Part shown: positions 8,347 through 16,083 of the stretch, one piece after another | Numbering within the stretch: position 1 is the first letter of the stretch | Layout of the letters: the number at the start of each line of letters is the position of its first letter | Assembly (NCBI RefSeq): GCF_003173735.1 | Contig: NZ_CP029551.1 | Location: 5,037,001 to 5,101,000 of the forward strand | Direction: 5' to 3' | From: Methylobacterium radiodurans | GTDB taxonomy: Bacteria > Pseudomonadota > Alphaproteobacteria > Rhizobiales > Beijerinckiaceae | DNA length: 64,000 bases | The notes under the pieces: model-generated | What the model saw: the letters and a program-made list of their open reading frames with translations, nothing else | Database searches by the model: none | Told to the model about the DNA's origin: nothing | Translations under genes and position numbers: made by a program

Positions 8347-9081
8347 TCACTTGAAGAGCAGGACCTGGTTGTCGGAGCGGGGACGGTCGTCCCACTCGCT
8401 CTGCACCAGGATCTCGGGTTGGGTGGTCTTCACCACCACGGTCGTGCCGAGCGGGACACGGCCGTACAGGTCGAGGACGTCCTCGTTCAGGAGCCGGATG
8501 CAGCCCGAGGAATCCGTACCGCCCACCGTCCAAGGTTCGTTCGTGCCGTGGATGCGGTACAGCGTGTCCCGCTCGCCCTGGTAGAGGTAGAGGGCGCGGC
8601 ATCCGAGCGGGTTGTTCACCCCCGGCTCGACGTATCGCGGGATGTCGGGTCGGCGCTTCAGCATGGCCGCGGTGGGCCGCCAGCCCGGCCACTTCGCCTT
8701 GCGCTTGATCACCGCGATGCCTGACCAGGTGAAGCCGGCTCGACCGACGCCGATGCCGTAGCGGATAGCGGTTCGGTCCTCGCGGACGAGGAAGAGGAAA
8801 CGCTGGTGCGTGTCGATGACGACCGTGCCACCCCGCTCCAGTCCGTCGTAGTCCACAAGCTGCCGTCGGAACTCCGGTGGCACGAGGGCGAGGTCGACCC
8901 TCGGGATGTCGAAGGGCTCGTCCGGGATCGTGCCGACATACCAGGTGTCGCGGCTCCGCGGCGCGTGGACGGGCTGCGGGGCCTTCGGCGCTTCGGGCTC
9001 GGTATCCCAGAAGAAGGCGTGGGCGCGGGCGGGCGCCAGGAGGGTGGCGGCCAGCAGTAGGGAGCGGCGTGTGGGCAGCAT
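8347..9081 (-). CDS. L,D-transpeptidase (YkuD domain), secreted
   Basis: From the ATG at 9081 the 244-residue product opens with a Sec-type signal (RRSLLLAATLLAPARAHA). The YkuD catalytic domain follows, with GTVVIDTHQRFLFLVRED and the active-site block around HGTNEPWTVGG and SSGCIRLLNEDV, containing the catalytic His and Cys (SxGCxRL). The enzyme would act in the periplasm, making 3-3 crosslinks or attaching proteins to peptidoglycan. An alternative in-frame start lies 48 bp upstream but would place the signal internally. It is the first gene downstream of the tandem glycine riboswitch and 12 bp ahead of the TRIC gene. Confidence 0.9.
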   Translation of the reverse strand: MLPTRRSLLLAATLLAPARAHAFFWDTEPEAPKAPQPVHAPRSRDTWYVGTIPDEPFDIPRVDLALVPPEFRRQLVDYDGLERGGTVVIDTHQRFLFLVREDRTAIRYGIGVGRAGFTWSGIAVIKRKAKWPGWRPTAAMLKRRPDIPRYVEPGVNNPLGCRALYLYQGERDTLYRIHGTNEPWTVGGTDSSGCIRLLNEDVLDLYGRVPLGTTVVVKTTQPEILVQSEWDDRPRSDNQVLLFK

Positions 9082-9290
9082 GGGACGACATCCCGATTGG
9101 TATTCGAAGGACGGCACGGGATCGGGCACGCCTGCGCGATGCGAACAGGGCGCGCAGCGTCGTTGCGGCTCGCGGGCGAGCCGGGTCCCTATGCGGTGAG
9201 GCCAGCGCGAGCCGATGGGCTCGCAGCGTGTCAGGCTATGGGGATGTCATCGCGCAGGCCTCCGAGGTCGCTTCGCGCGCCATGCGCGAG

Positions 9291-9480
9291 CCCCCTCTGT
9301 CATCGGCCTGAGAGTTTCGCCGGCGCCTCGGACGAGGATTCGGCTTACACCATCGGCGGGAGCGCGAGCTCCGCTTTCCAGAGTGTTGAACGAACGAGCG
9401 GTCCGGGTGCCTGAGAGTTTCCGGGGCGGTTGCTCCTTCGGCGGCCGGTTCGCACCGGCTCTCTCCCGCTCGTCTATGCC
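9291..9480 (-). promoter_or_regulatory. tandem glycine riboswitch
   Basis: On the minus strand two glycine aptamers follow one another. Aptamer 1 (about 9480-9395) has GGGAGAGAGCCGG, CGCCGAAGGAGCAACC and GGAAACTCTCAGGCACC. Aptamer 2 (about 9385-9291) has CTGGAAAGCGG, CCGCCGATGGTGTAAGCC and GCGAAACTCTCAGGCCGATG. These are the invariant blocks of the glycine riboswitch and both copies carry the ACTCTCAGG core. The first gene downstream starts about 210 bases later and encodes the L,D-transpeptidase, followed by the TRIC gene. No gcvTHP gene is present. Tandem architecture typically acts as an ON switch for glycine use, but I cannot assign the expression platform. Confidence 0.9.
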
Positions 9481-9817
9481 CCACCTTGACCGTTGATTTA
9501 TGGCCAAACTGTGGGATCGGGCCAATCTTTCGATAGCTTGCTATCGAAAATGTGTGCCGCGGCACGAAGGTCAAGTGCGCCTGAGCCGCTGGCGCAGCGT
9601 ATGTCCACGGTCCGACGTCCGGCATTTCCTGCCCAGCCGACCTTCGCAGCGCCACCAGCGAATGTCCGGTTGGGGTCATTAGCTGTCATCAGATCGCTGC
9701 CCGAAAGCTGGCCTCCAACTTTGCTCCGGTCCCTGCGACAGAAGCAGACCTCGCTGATCGGACCGACAGCGTGCCTGTCATGAGGACAATGACGAGGCGC
9801 AGCTACTGCCAGAAATC
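9481..9817. other. intergenic region between riboswitch and LysR gene
   Basis: About 340 bp with no convincing gene. It must hold the minus-strand promoter of the riboswitch transcript (upstream of 9480), but I see no clear -35/-10 pair. It also contains the inverted repeat listed separately at 9528-9549. Short open frames here lack ribosome binding sites. Confidence 0.4.
9528..9549. repeat. perfect 9-bp inverted repeat
   Basis: TTTCGATAG and CTATCGAAA are separated by the tetranucleotide CTTG. It lies about 50 bp upstream of the 5' end of the glycine riboswitch, where an operator could act on that promoter. It lacks the G+C stem and T-tract of an intrinsic terminator, and its AT-rich arms stand out from the surroundings. 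Confidence 0.4.
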
Positions 9818-10783
9818 TCAACGGCACTGAGGAGCGGCAACGCTCATGCAAGGGACGTCCGTAACCATGTTCCTCCACGGTGTCGGGTCCAACGTTTGTT
9901 TGAGCGCATCGATGAACCGACCGATCCGGGCGGCTCGCGCCTCCTGCCGCGCGCTCAGAAGAACGACGATCGGTGCCGACGGCAGCGTGTGGTTCTTCAG
10001 AAGCCGAACCAGTCGGCCTCCCCGGATGTCGTCCGCCACGTCCCATTCCGATCGCATGACGATACCACGCCCGGCTATTGCCCAGATGCGCGCCACCTCG
10101 CCATCGTTGCTGGCCAGAGAGGGCGCGACGCGGACGCGTTCCTCGGCGCCGCTGTCAATGGAGCGGAAACGCCATAGCGTCACGTCCTCGTCGTTCTCGC
10201 GCAATGCGATGCAGCTATGGGTACGCAGATCGTGCGGATCGGTTGGCGCGCCCTGCCGGGCCAGATAGCTTGGTGCCGCGCATACCCAACGCTCGTTGGG
10301 TGCGAGGCCTCGCACGATCAGGCTCGGCGTAGCCGCCTGGATCTCGCCGACATGGACGGCGATGTCCCATGTGCTCGAAGGCACGCCTCCGATGCGATCA
10401 GAGAGGGCCAGATCAATCTTGATCCGTGGATGTGCCTCTTGGAAAGCCGCAACCACTGGAGCCACGTGGCGGCGTCCGAACCCGAGGGGCGCGATGATGC
10501 GCAGGTGCCCGCTCACGTGCCCCTGCCGCTCGGCCAGGGCCTCGTCGAGGTCGTTCAGTTCTGCAAGAACACGGCGCCCGCGCTCCGCGAGCAGTTCGCC
10601 CTCGTCCGTCAGCGTGAGCTGTCTCCCGGCCCGGACGATGAGGTGCGCGCCCAGTCGTTCCTCCAGCGCGCGCAGCCGCTGCGTGACAGCCGGCGCGGAG
10701 ACGTTGAGGTCGCGCGCGGCCGCAGCCAGCGAAGGCGCGCAAACGATGGCGGCGAAGAAACGAAGATCGTCGGTCGTCAGCAT
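9818..10783 (-). CDS. LysR-family transcriptional regulator
   Basis: The 321-residue product (start at the second in-frame ATG, MLTTDDLRFF) has an N-terminal winged helix-turn-helix, ARDLNVSAPAVTQRLRALEERLGAHLIVR, and a LysR substrate-binding domain from about residue 90 (GHLRIIAPLGFGRRHVAPVV...). It is transcribed divergently from the DSD1-type PLP enzyme gene, the classic LysR arrangement, so it probably controls that gene and the RidA/asparaginase genes behind it. The 98-bp divergent region contains the palindrome CCTTAAGG close to the regulator start, a possible part of its binding site. Confidence 0.9.
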   Translation of the reverse strand: MLTTDDLRFFAAIVCAPSLAAAARDLNVSAPAVTQRLRALEERLGAHLIVRAGRQLTLTDEGELLAERGRRVLAELNDLDEALAERQGHVSGHLRIIAPLGFGRRHVAPVVAAFQEAHPRIKIDLALSDRIGGVPSSTWDIAVHVGEIQAATPSLIVRGLAPNERWVCAAPSYLARQGAPTDPHDLRTHSCIALRENDEDVTLWRFRSIDSGAEERVRVAPSLASNDGEVARIWAIAGRGIVMRSEWDVADDIRGGRLVRLLKNHTLPSAPIVVLLSARQEARAARIGRFIDALKQTLDPTPWRNMVTDVPCMSVAAPQCR

Positions 10784-10881
10784 TAAGCCCAACCTTAAGG
10801 CAGAACATAGAAGCCGTTAATGGCCAGATGCGGCTGTTCTGTGGTTCCTGTCCGGCCGAGAGGCGCGCCGGAATAAGCACC

Positions 10882-12063
10882 ATGTCGATGACGGAAACCA
10901 CAGGGGCCGGCGGGACGTCCAAGTCCACCGTCACGCTGGACGCGCTTCAGACGCCCTGCCTGCTCCTCGATGAGGCGCGGCTCCGGGCGAATGTCGATCG
11001 GATGAAGGCGCATCTCGCCGGACTCGGCGTCGCGTTCCGGCCGCACCTCAAGACTGCCAAGTCGCTCGACGTCGCCCGCGTCGCCATGTCCGCGCCAGAG
11101 GGGCCCGCCATGGTCTCGACCCTGCGCGAGGCAGAGCACTTAGCAGCGGGCGGCGTGCGCGACTTGATCTACGGCGTCGGCATCGCTCCAGCCAAGCTCG
11201 GCCGAGTCCAGGGGATCCGAGCCGAGGGCGCCAACCTCACGGTGGTGCTTGACTCCGCCGAGCAGGCCCTGGCGGTCGCCGCCTGCTCCCGGGCGACCGG
11301 CGATCCGATCCCCGCGCTGATCGAGGTCGATGCCGACGGGCACCGCGCCGGCGTGGCACCGGGGGACGCAGAGGCCTTGCGGGCGATCGGGACAATCCTG
11401 CACGAGGCCGGCGCCCTGCGCGGCGTGCTGCTGCATGCCGGCGACAGCTACGCCATCGAGCAGGATCCCGAGGCGCTCGCGCAGGCCGCCGAGACCGAGC
11501 GCCGCGCAGCCGTGCTGGCGGCCCAGACCCTGCGCTCAGCAGGCCTCCCCTGCCCGGTGGTCAGCGTCGGCTCGACGCCAACTGCCCGCTATGCGCGCGA
11601 CCTGACGGGCGTGACCGAGGTGCGGGCCGGCGTCTTCATGATCGGCGACCTGTTCCAGGCCGGGATCGGCTCGCACGCCGTGGACGACATCGCGCTCAGC
11701 GTGCTCGCGACCGTGATCGGCCACCAGCGCGCCAAGGGCTGGATCGTCACTGATGCCGGCTGGATGGCGCTGTCGCGCGACCGCGGCACCGCGCGCCAGC
11801 GGGTCGACCAGGGTTACGGCGTGGTTTGCGACCTCGACCGGCGTCCCTATCCCGACCTGATCGTCCGCGACGCCAACCAGGAGCACGGTATCGTGGCGCT
11901 GCGCCCCGGCTCGGCGGCGGACCTGCCGGATCTAGCGATCGGCGCGCGCCTGCGCATCCTGCCGAACCACGCCTGCGCGACGGGAGCGCAGCACGACCGT
12001 TACCATGTCCTCGACGGCTCCGGCGGCGTCGGCGCGATCTGGCACCGCATCAATGGCTGGTAG
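10882..12063 (+). CDS. DSD1-family PLP enzyme (D-threonine aldolase / hydroxyaspartate aldolase-like)
   Basis: The product (393 aa from MSMTETTGAGG) belongs to the fold-III PLP enzymes with an alanine-racemase-like barrel. LDALQTPCLLLDEARL opens the domain, Lys57 in RPHLKTAK is the expected PLP lysine, and HAGDSY and RAGVFMIGD follow. Near the C-terminus NHACATG supplies the His and Cys that bind a divalent metal in D-serine dehydratase and D-threonine aldolase. Members cleave or dehydrate beta-hydroxy amino acids; BhcC of the beta-hydroxyaspartate cycle is one. Which reaction is run here cannot be decided from sequence. A RidA gene follows 29 bp downstream, consistent with enamine/imine products. 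Confidence 0.85.
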   Translation: MSMTETTGAGGTSKSTVTLDALQTPCLLLDEARLRANVDRMKAHLAGLGVAFRPHLKTAKSLDVARVAMSAPEGPAMVSTLREAEHLAAGGVRDLIYGVGIAPAKLGRVQGIRAEGANLTVVLDSAEQALAVAACSRATGDPIPALIEVDADGHRAGVAPGDAEALRAIGTILHEAGALRGVLLHAGDSYAIEQDPEALAQAAETERRAAVLAAQTLRSAGLPCPVVSVGSTPTARYARDLTGVTEVRAGVFMIGDLFQAGIGSHAVDDIALSVLATVIGHQRAKGWIVTDAGWMALSRDRGTARQRVDQGYGVVCDLDRRPYPDLIVRDANQEHGIVALRPGSAADLPDLAIGARLRILPNHACATGAQHDRYHVLDGSGGVGAIWHRINGW

Positions 12064-12092
12064 TTACGAAATCATCAGGGGGAAATACCGAA

Positions 12093-12455
12093 ATGCAAAT
12101 CGCTTACGATAACCCCGACGATCTTAAGCATCGCTCCGACGCCGTGGTCTTCAATGGGTTGGCTTACATCTCTGGAGCTCTTCCGCACGATGTATCGGCC
12201 GCGGTGGCGGATCAGGCAGCGCAGGTTCTCTCACAACTGGATGCGAGACTTCGCCGGGTGGGTACCGAGAAGTCGAACATTCTCTCGGCTGCGATCTGGC
12301 TGGCGGACGTCGACGGAGACGTCGCAGCGTTCAATCAGGTCTGGAACGCCTGGGTCGTACCGGGCCGGCTCCCGGCCCGCGTCTGCGTTCAGGCGGCCCT
12401 GCAGGGCAACGCGAAGGTCGAAATCGCCATCGTCGCTGCAGTCCCAGCGGCCTGA
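12093..12455 (+). CDS. RidA-family enamine/imine deaminase
   Basis: The 120-residue product starts at an ATG with AGGGGGAAA upstream. It has the YjgF/YER057c/UK114 layout: AYDNPDDLKHRSDAVVFNGLAYISGAL at the start, LDARLRRVGTEKSNILSAAIWLAD in the middle, and LPARVCVQAALQGNAKVEIA at the end. The last block keeps the arginine that binds the substrate carboxylate and the following Glu. RidA hydrolyses 2-aminoacrylate and related imines released by PLP dehydratases, so it fits directly behind the DSD1-type enzyme. A second, diverged RidA gene lies at 18783-19181 in the same locus. Confidence 0.88.
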   Translation: MQIAYDNPDDLKHRSDAVVFNGLAYISGALPHDVSAAVADQAAQVLSQLDARLRRVGTEKSNILSAAIWLADVDGDVAAFNQVWNAWVVPGRLPARVCVQAALQGNAKVEIAIVAAVPAA

Positions 12456-12523
12456 CAAGCGGCTCCTGCAACGCCAACGCGAGCGGAATTTTTACCCTCG
12501 TCCATTCTAGGGAGGAAACGATC

Positions 12524-13651
12524 ATGCCGAACGTAGCCACGACGAAGCGCGGCAAGATCCATCTCGGACTGATGCTCGGGGTTTCGTTGACCCTGCCCGC
12601 GGCCGGGTTCGCGATGGACGCTCCCGCAGCCAAGCCCGCCATGGATCAGGCTGCTCAGACGGCGGCCCAGCCGCGCGTCGTCGTTCTCGCCACCGGCGGG
12701 ACCATCGCGGGCACGGCCGACCCGCGCTCGGCAATCGGCTACAACTCGGGGACGGTAACCGGGCTGCAACTCCTAAAGGGGGTACCCGGCATCGAGAAGT
12801 TGGCCAACCTCAGCTCCGAGCAGATCTCCAACGTCGGCTCGCAGGACATGAACGACAAAATCTGGTTCCAGTTGGCGCGCCGGATCAACGAGATCTTCGA
12901 CCGCGACGAGGCCGACGCCGTCGTGGTCACCCACGGCACCGATACGATGGAGGAGACGGCCTTCTTCCTCGAGAACGTGGTCCGCTCGGCAAAGCCGGTC
13001 GTCCTCGTCGGCGCGATGCGGCCGGGTGGATCCACCGGTGCCGACGGCCCATCCAATCTCTATCAAGCAGTCCAGGTCGCAGCGAGCCCGCAGGCCGGGG
13101 GCCGTCACGTCATGGTTGTGCTGAACGACGAGATCCACGGCGCCCGGTGGGTCACCAAGACCAACACGACCTCCGTCCAAACCTTCCGCTCTCCGAACGC
13201 CGCACCGCTCGGCTATGTCGACCCGGCGCACATCCGTTTCCTCGCGCCCGCCATGCGGACAGGAACGAGTTACGACCTGCCGACTGGAGAGCAACTGCCG
13301 CGTGTCGAGATCGTCTATGCGCACAGCAACATGGACGGCTTGCAGATCGATAACGCCGTCCGCAACGGGGCCAAAGCCATCGTCGTCGCGGGCGAGGGCG
13401 ACGGCAGCGCCTCGAAGGCGGCGCTCGACGCCCTCGCTCGTGCCGTTAAGAAGGGGGTCATCGTCGTCCGCTCGACCCGGGTCGGAGCGGGCTTCGTCAA
13501 CCGCAACGTCGAAGTCGATGACGACAGGAGCGGCTTCGTGGTGTCCTACGATCTCAACCCGCAGAAGGCCCGAGTGCTCGTGCAACTGCTCGTCGCCAAC
13601 GGCATTACGGGCGCCGACCAAGTCCAGCAGGCCTTTGCCGCGACTTACTGA
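12524..13651 (+). CDS. ansB: type II L-asparaginase, periplasmic
   Basis: The 375-residue product carries a signal peptide (HLGLMLGVSLTLPAAGFA) with likely cleavage after Ala30. The two asparaginase signatures are intact: LATGGTIAG, with the nucleophile Thr60, and VVTHGTDTMEETAFFL, with the Thr139-Asp140 pair. Further family blocks are VGAMRPGGSTGADGP and GLVI-like KGVIVVRSTRVGAGF. Type II enzymes deamidate asparagine (and often glutamine) in the periplasm. Asparaginase placed in the DSD1/RidA operon suggests it feeds aspartate or hydroxyaspartate to the uptake system at 17406. AGGGAGGAAACG precedes the ATG. Confidence 0.92.
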   Translation: MPNVATTKRGKIHLGLMLGVSLTLPAAGFAMDAPAAKPAMDQAAQTAAQPRVVVLATGGTIAGTADPRSAIGYNSGTVTGLQLLKGVPGIEKLANLSSEQISNVGSQDMNDKIWFQLARRINEIFDRDEADAVVVTHGTDTMEETAFFLENVVRSAKPVVLVGAMRPGGSTGADGPSNLYQAVQVAASPQAGGRHVMVVLNDEIHGARWVTKTNTTSVQTFRSPNAAPLGYVDPAHIRFLAPAMRTGTSYDLPTGEQLPRVEIVYAHSNMDGLQIDNAVRNGAKAIVVAGEGDGSASKAALDALARAVKKGVIVVRSTRVGAGFVNRNVEVDDDRSGFVVSYDLNPQKARVLVQLLVANGITGADQVQQAFAATY

Positions 13652-14394
13652 GAGACGGGTCCAGATTCGAAATCGACCCTCGCCGTCCCATCATCAAGTG
13701 TGCGGCCCCGACCGGACGCATCCGGAAACCGAGCGAGGGCAGATGCGACCTCGATGAGATCGCGCGCAACGCCGAGGCAAAGCGCCCTGATCTCCTCGGT
13801 CGCGGTCAGCAGATCCGGCACCATGATCGTCATCATGCCGGCCGCGGCCGCGGCGCGGACGCCGTTGTGCGAGTCCTCCAAGGCCAGGCAGTACGACGTC
13901 TCGGCGCCGAGATGGTGGGCGGCGGTCAGATAGGGAGCCGGATGCGGCTTCCCGAGGGCGTAGTCCTCCTGCGCGACGACGTGCCGGAAACGGTCGGCGA
14001 GCGCATGGCGACGCAGGTGTTCCATGACCCGATAGCGCCGCGAGGAGGTTGCGATAGCGCAGGGGATATCCAGGCGCTGCAGCAAGTCGAGCAGTTCCGG
14101 TACACCCGGCTTCAAGGCGAGGTGGTCCTCGCATAACGCCCCGAAGCGGGTGCGCCACATCGCTCTCACGCCATCCAACGGGAAGGCAGCTCCATAGTGT
14201 GCCAGGATCCGCTCGCGCATCGCCCACCCGGGCTGCCCCAGCATGGACTTGTAGAAGGCGTCCGTCATCTCATGGCCGTGGGCGGCCACGCTCTCGATCA
14301 TCGCTTGGAGGTAGAGGCGCTCCGTGTCGAAGAGCAGGCCGTCCATGTCGAACACGACGGCAGCAGGCCTCCTTGGGATCAGTAGCGGGGCCAC
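13645..14394 (-). CDS. HAD-superfamily phosphatase (subfamily IA, phosphoglycolate/beta-PGM-like)
   Basis: Motif I is VVFDMDGLLFDTERLYL (Asp16 nucleophile, Asp18 acid/base), motif II is in PCAIATSSRR, motif III is supplied by the lysine in YALGKPHPAPYL, and motif IV is ALEDSHNGVRAAAAAGM. The cap domain lies between residues 25 and 90. The order and length (249 aa) match beta-phosphoglucomutase/phosphoglycolate-phosphatase-like HAD proteins. The substrate cannot be named. Its 3' end overlaps the asparaginase gene by 7 bp in convergent orientation, and it heads away from the cyclodeaminase gene on the same strand with a 43-bp gap. Confidence 0.85.
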   Translation of the reverse strand: MAPLLIPRRPAAVVFDMDGLLFDTERLYLQAMIESVAAHGHEMTDAFYKSMLGQPGWAMRERILAHYGAAFPLDGVRAMWRTRFGALCEDHLALKPGVPELLDLLQRLDIPCAIATSSRRYRVMEHLRRHALADRFRHVVAQEDYALGKPHPAPYLTAAHHLGAETSYCLALEDSHNGVRAAAAAGMMTIMVPDLLTATEEIRALCLGVARDLIEVASALARFPDASGRGRTLDDGTARVDFESGPVSQ

Positions 14395-14437
14395 GAACTA
14401 TCAACCCACGATCCGGACCGCCGACAGCATCCCTTTT

Positions 14438-15412
14438 TTACCAGGGCCATGGCGTGCGTGTGCCGTGACCGCCGTCGCGGGCACGGCTCTCAAGCATTCC
14501 GGCGACCGTCAGGTCCTGCAGGGCGAGACCAGTCATGTCGAAAACGGTGATGTCTGTCGCTGCCCGCACAAAACGTACCCGGCCTGTCAGCACGTCGCCG
14601 ATCTCCGTCACGTCGAGGTGGTCGTACCATTGGCTCTCGCCGATCCGGTGGGCCTGTTCCTGGTCGTCGACCACCACGCGAGCCTTGTCGAGAAGGCCGG
14701 GGGGCAGTTCGCGCTTGCCCTTGGTGTCCGCGCCGACCGCGTTGATATGGGTGCCGGGTTGCACGGCCTCTGCGGCGAACAGAGGGCCGTTCCCAGGGGT
14801 GGCTGTGATGACGACGTTGCTGGCCGCGACAGCGGCACTCGCATTGGTCACATGCCGTATCGTCCGGCTCTGCGCGAACGCCGCCTCGAAGTCCGCGTCC
14901 GGCTCACCCTGGGCCGTGAGGTAGCGGACCTCGCGGATCGCCGGAAGCACCTCGAGCGTCCGTGTCAGTTGAACCCGGGCCTGGACGCCCGTCCCGAAGA
15001 TACAGAGCCTGGCACTGTCGGGCCGCGCGAGATGCCGCATCCCGAGCGCGCCGGCCGCACCCGTGCGCGCCGTGGTGACGGCGTTGCCGTCGATCAGGCA
15101 GGTCGGTCGGCCTGTTGCCGGATCGAACAGCATGATCGTGGCTTGGTGGGGTTCGCTGCCCCGGTCCCGGTTCGTCGGCCAGAAGCCGGCCGCCTTGAAT
15201 CCAAGCAGGCCCCGTGCCTGAACGTCGCCTGATTTGATGCCGAACACACCGCCCGTATCGAGGTGTTCGCGCACGACTGGGAACACTCGGCCCTGCCGCT
15301 CGCTGTGCAGTACGAAGGCTGCGCGCACGGCCTCAAGCACCTCGGTGGGGTTCAGAAGCGGCTCGACCTGCGGACCGGACAGGATCAAAAGTTCTGCGTC
15401 GCTCGGCATCAA
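14438..15412 (-). CDS. ornithine cyclodeaminase / mu-crystallin family protein
   Basis: The 324-residue product shows the family's NAD(P)-binding Rossmann core: CIFGTGVQARVQLTRTLEVLP around residue 133, preceded by TGRPTCLIDGNAVTTARTGAAGALGMRHLA and followed by VVITATPGNGPLF and GTHINAVGADTKGKRELP. Members reduce or cyclise amino-acid imines: ornithine cyclodeaminase, ketimine and pyrroline-2-carboxylate reductase, iminosuccinate reductase (BhcD), EutC. The start overlaps the regulator gene stop by 4 bp, so it is translationally coupled with the DauR-like and fold-II PLP genes. An imine-reducing role next to PLP lyases is my inference. Confidence 0.88.
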   Translation of the reverse strand: MMPSDAELLILSGPQVEPLLNPTEVLEAVRAAFVLHSERQGRVFPVVREHLDTGGVFGIKSGDVQARGLLGFKAAGFWPTNRDRGSEPHQATIMLFDPATGRPTCLIDGNAVTTARTGAAGALGMRHLARPDSARLCIFGTGVQARVQLTRTLEVLPAIREVRYLTAQGEPDADFEAAFAQSRTIRHVTNASAAVAASNVVITATPGNGPLFAAEAVQPGTHINAVGADTKGKRELPPGLLDKARVVVDDQEQAHRIGESQWYDHLDVTEIGDVLTGRVRFVRAATDITVFDMTGLALQDLTVAGMLESRARDGGHGTRTPWPW

Positions 15413-16083
15413 CTGGTCGTGTCCGTGAGGTGCTTGGTATCGGCGTAGACGGTAGCGCGCGACACCCCGAGATGGGCGGCAATGACCTCCGAGGACCGGC
15501 GCACGTCCATGCAGCCGGCGTCCTTGAGCTCACGAAGAAGGACCCGCCGCTCGTCGGTCTTCAGGGTGCGCGGCGTGGTGGCCAGTCGGGCGGCGAACTG
15601 GTCGATGCGCGCCCGGATGGCGTCGGCGCCGGTCGGGTTCAGTGACTCCTCGACGGAAGTCGGAGCGTCGATCCGGGTGAATTGCCCGATGGCCGCCTGG
15701 AGGCTCTGGAACAGCGTCAGGTCGATGTTCAGGCAGAGCGCGGCAACGTAGTTGCCCTCTGCGTCCTTGATGCCGATCGACGTGCTCTTGGCCTGTCGCC
15801 CGTCCGCGAAGGCGTTGGCGTAGTTGGCAACGACCTGGGGATAGTCCGGGTCGGCGATGCGCGCGAGCCCGAGTTCGGTCGCCGGCTGACCGACCCTGCG
15901 GCCGGACAGGTTGTTGTGGATGGCGACGATCGCGTTCTTGGGATCGGTCAGGTCATGCACCACGACCTCGCAGAACGGCGCGAAGGTCGCCCCAAGCCCT
16001 TGGGCGATCTGCCTGAGTTGCGCGAACAGGACCTCCTGATCCGCGGCGACTGAACGTGGCGGTCCCGGCTTCTTCCTGGTCAC
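15409..16083 (-). CDS. YheO/DauR-like PAS-HTH transcriptional repressor
   Basis: Start GTG at 16083 overlaps the stop of the upstream PLP gene (GTGA). The 224-residue product has an N-terminal YheO-type PAS domain (FAPFCEVVVHDLTDPKNAIVAI, then ISIG-like STSIGIKDAEGNYVAALCLNID) and a C-terminal DauR helix-turn-helix (LKDAGCMDVRRSSEVIAAHLGVSRATVYADTKH). DauR represses D-arginine utilisation in Pseudomonas, and relatives respond to D- or modified amino acids. Its position between a cyclodeaminase homologue and a PLP lyase fits a local repressor. A candidate operator lies at 17268-17289. Confidence 0.85.
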   Translation of the reverse strand: MTRKKPGPPRSVAADQEVLFAQLRQIAQGLGATFAPFCEVVVHDLTDPKNAIVAIHNNLSGRRVGQPATELGLARIADPDYPQVVANYANAFADGRQAKSTSIGIKDAEGNYVAALCLNIDLTLFQSLQAAIGQFTRIDAPTSVEESLNPTGADAIRARIDQFAARLATTPRTLKTDERRVLLRELKDAGCMDVRRSSEVIAAHLGVSRATVYADTKHLTDTTS

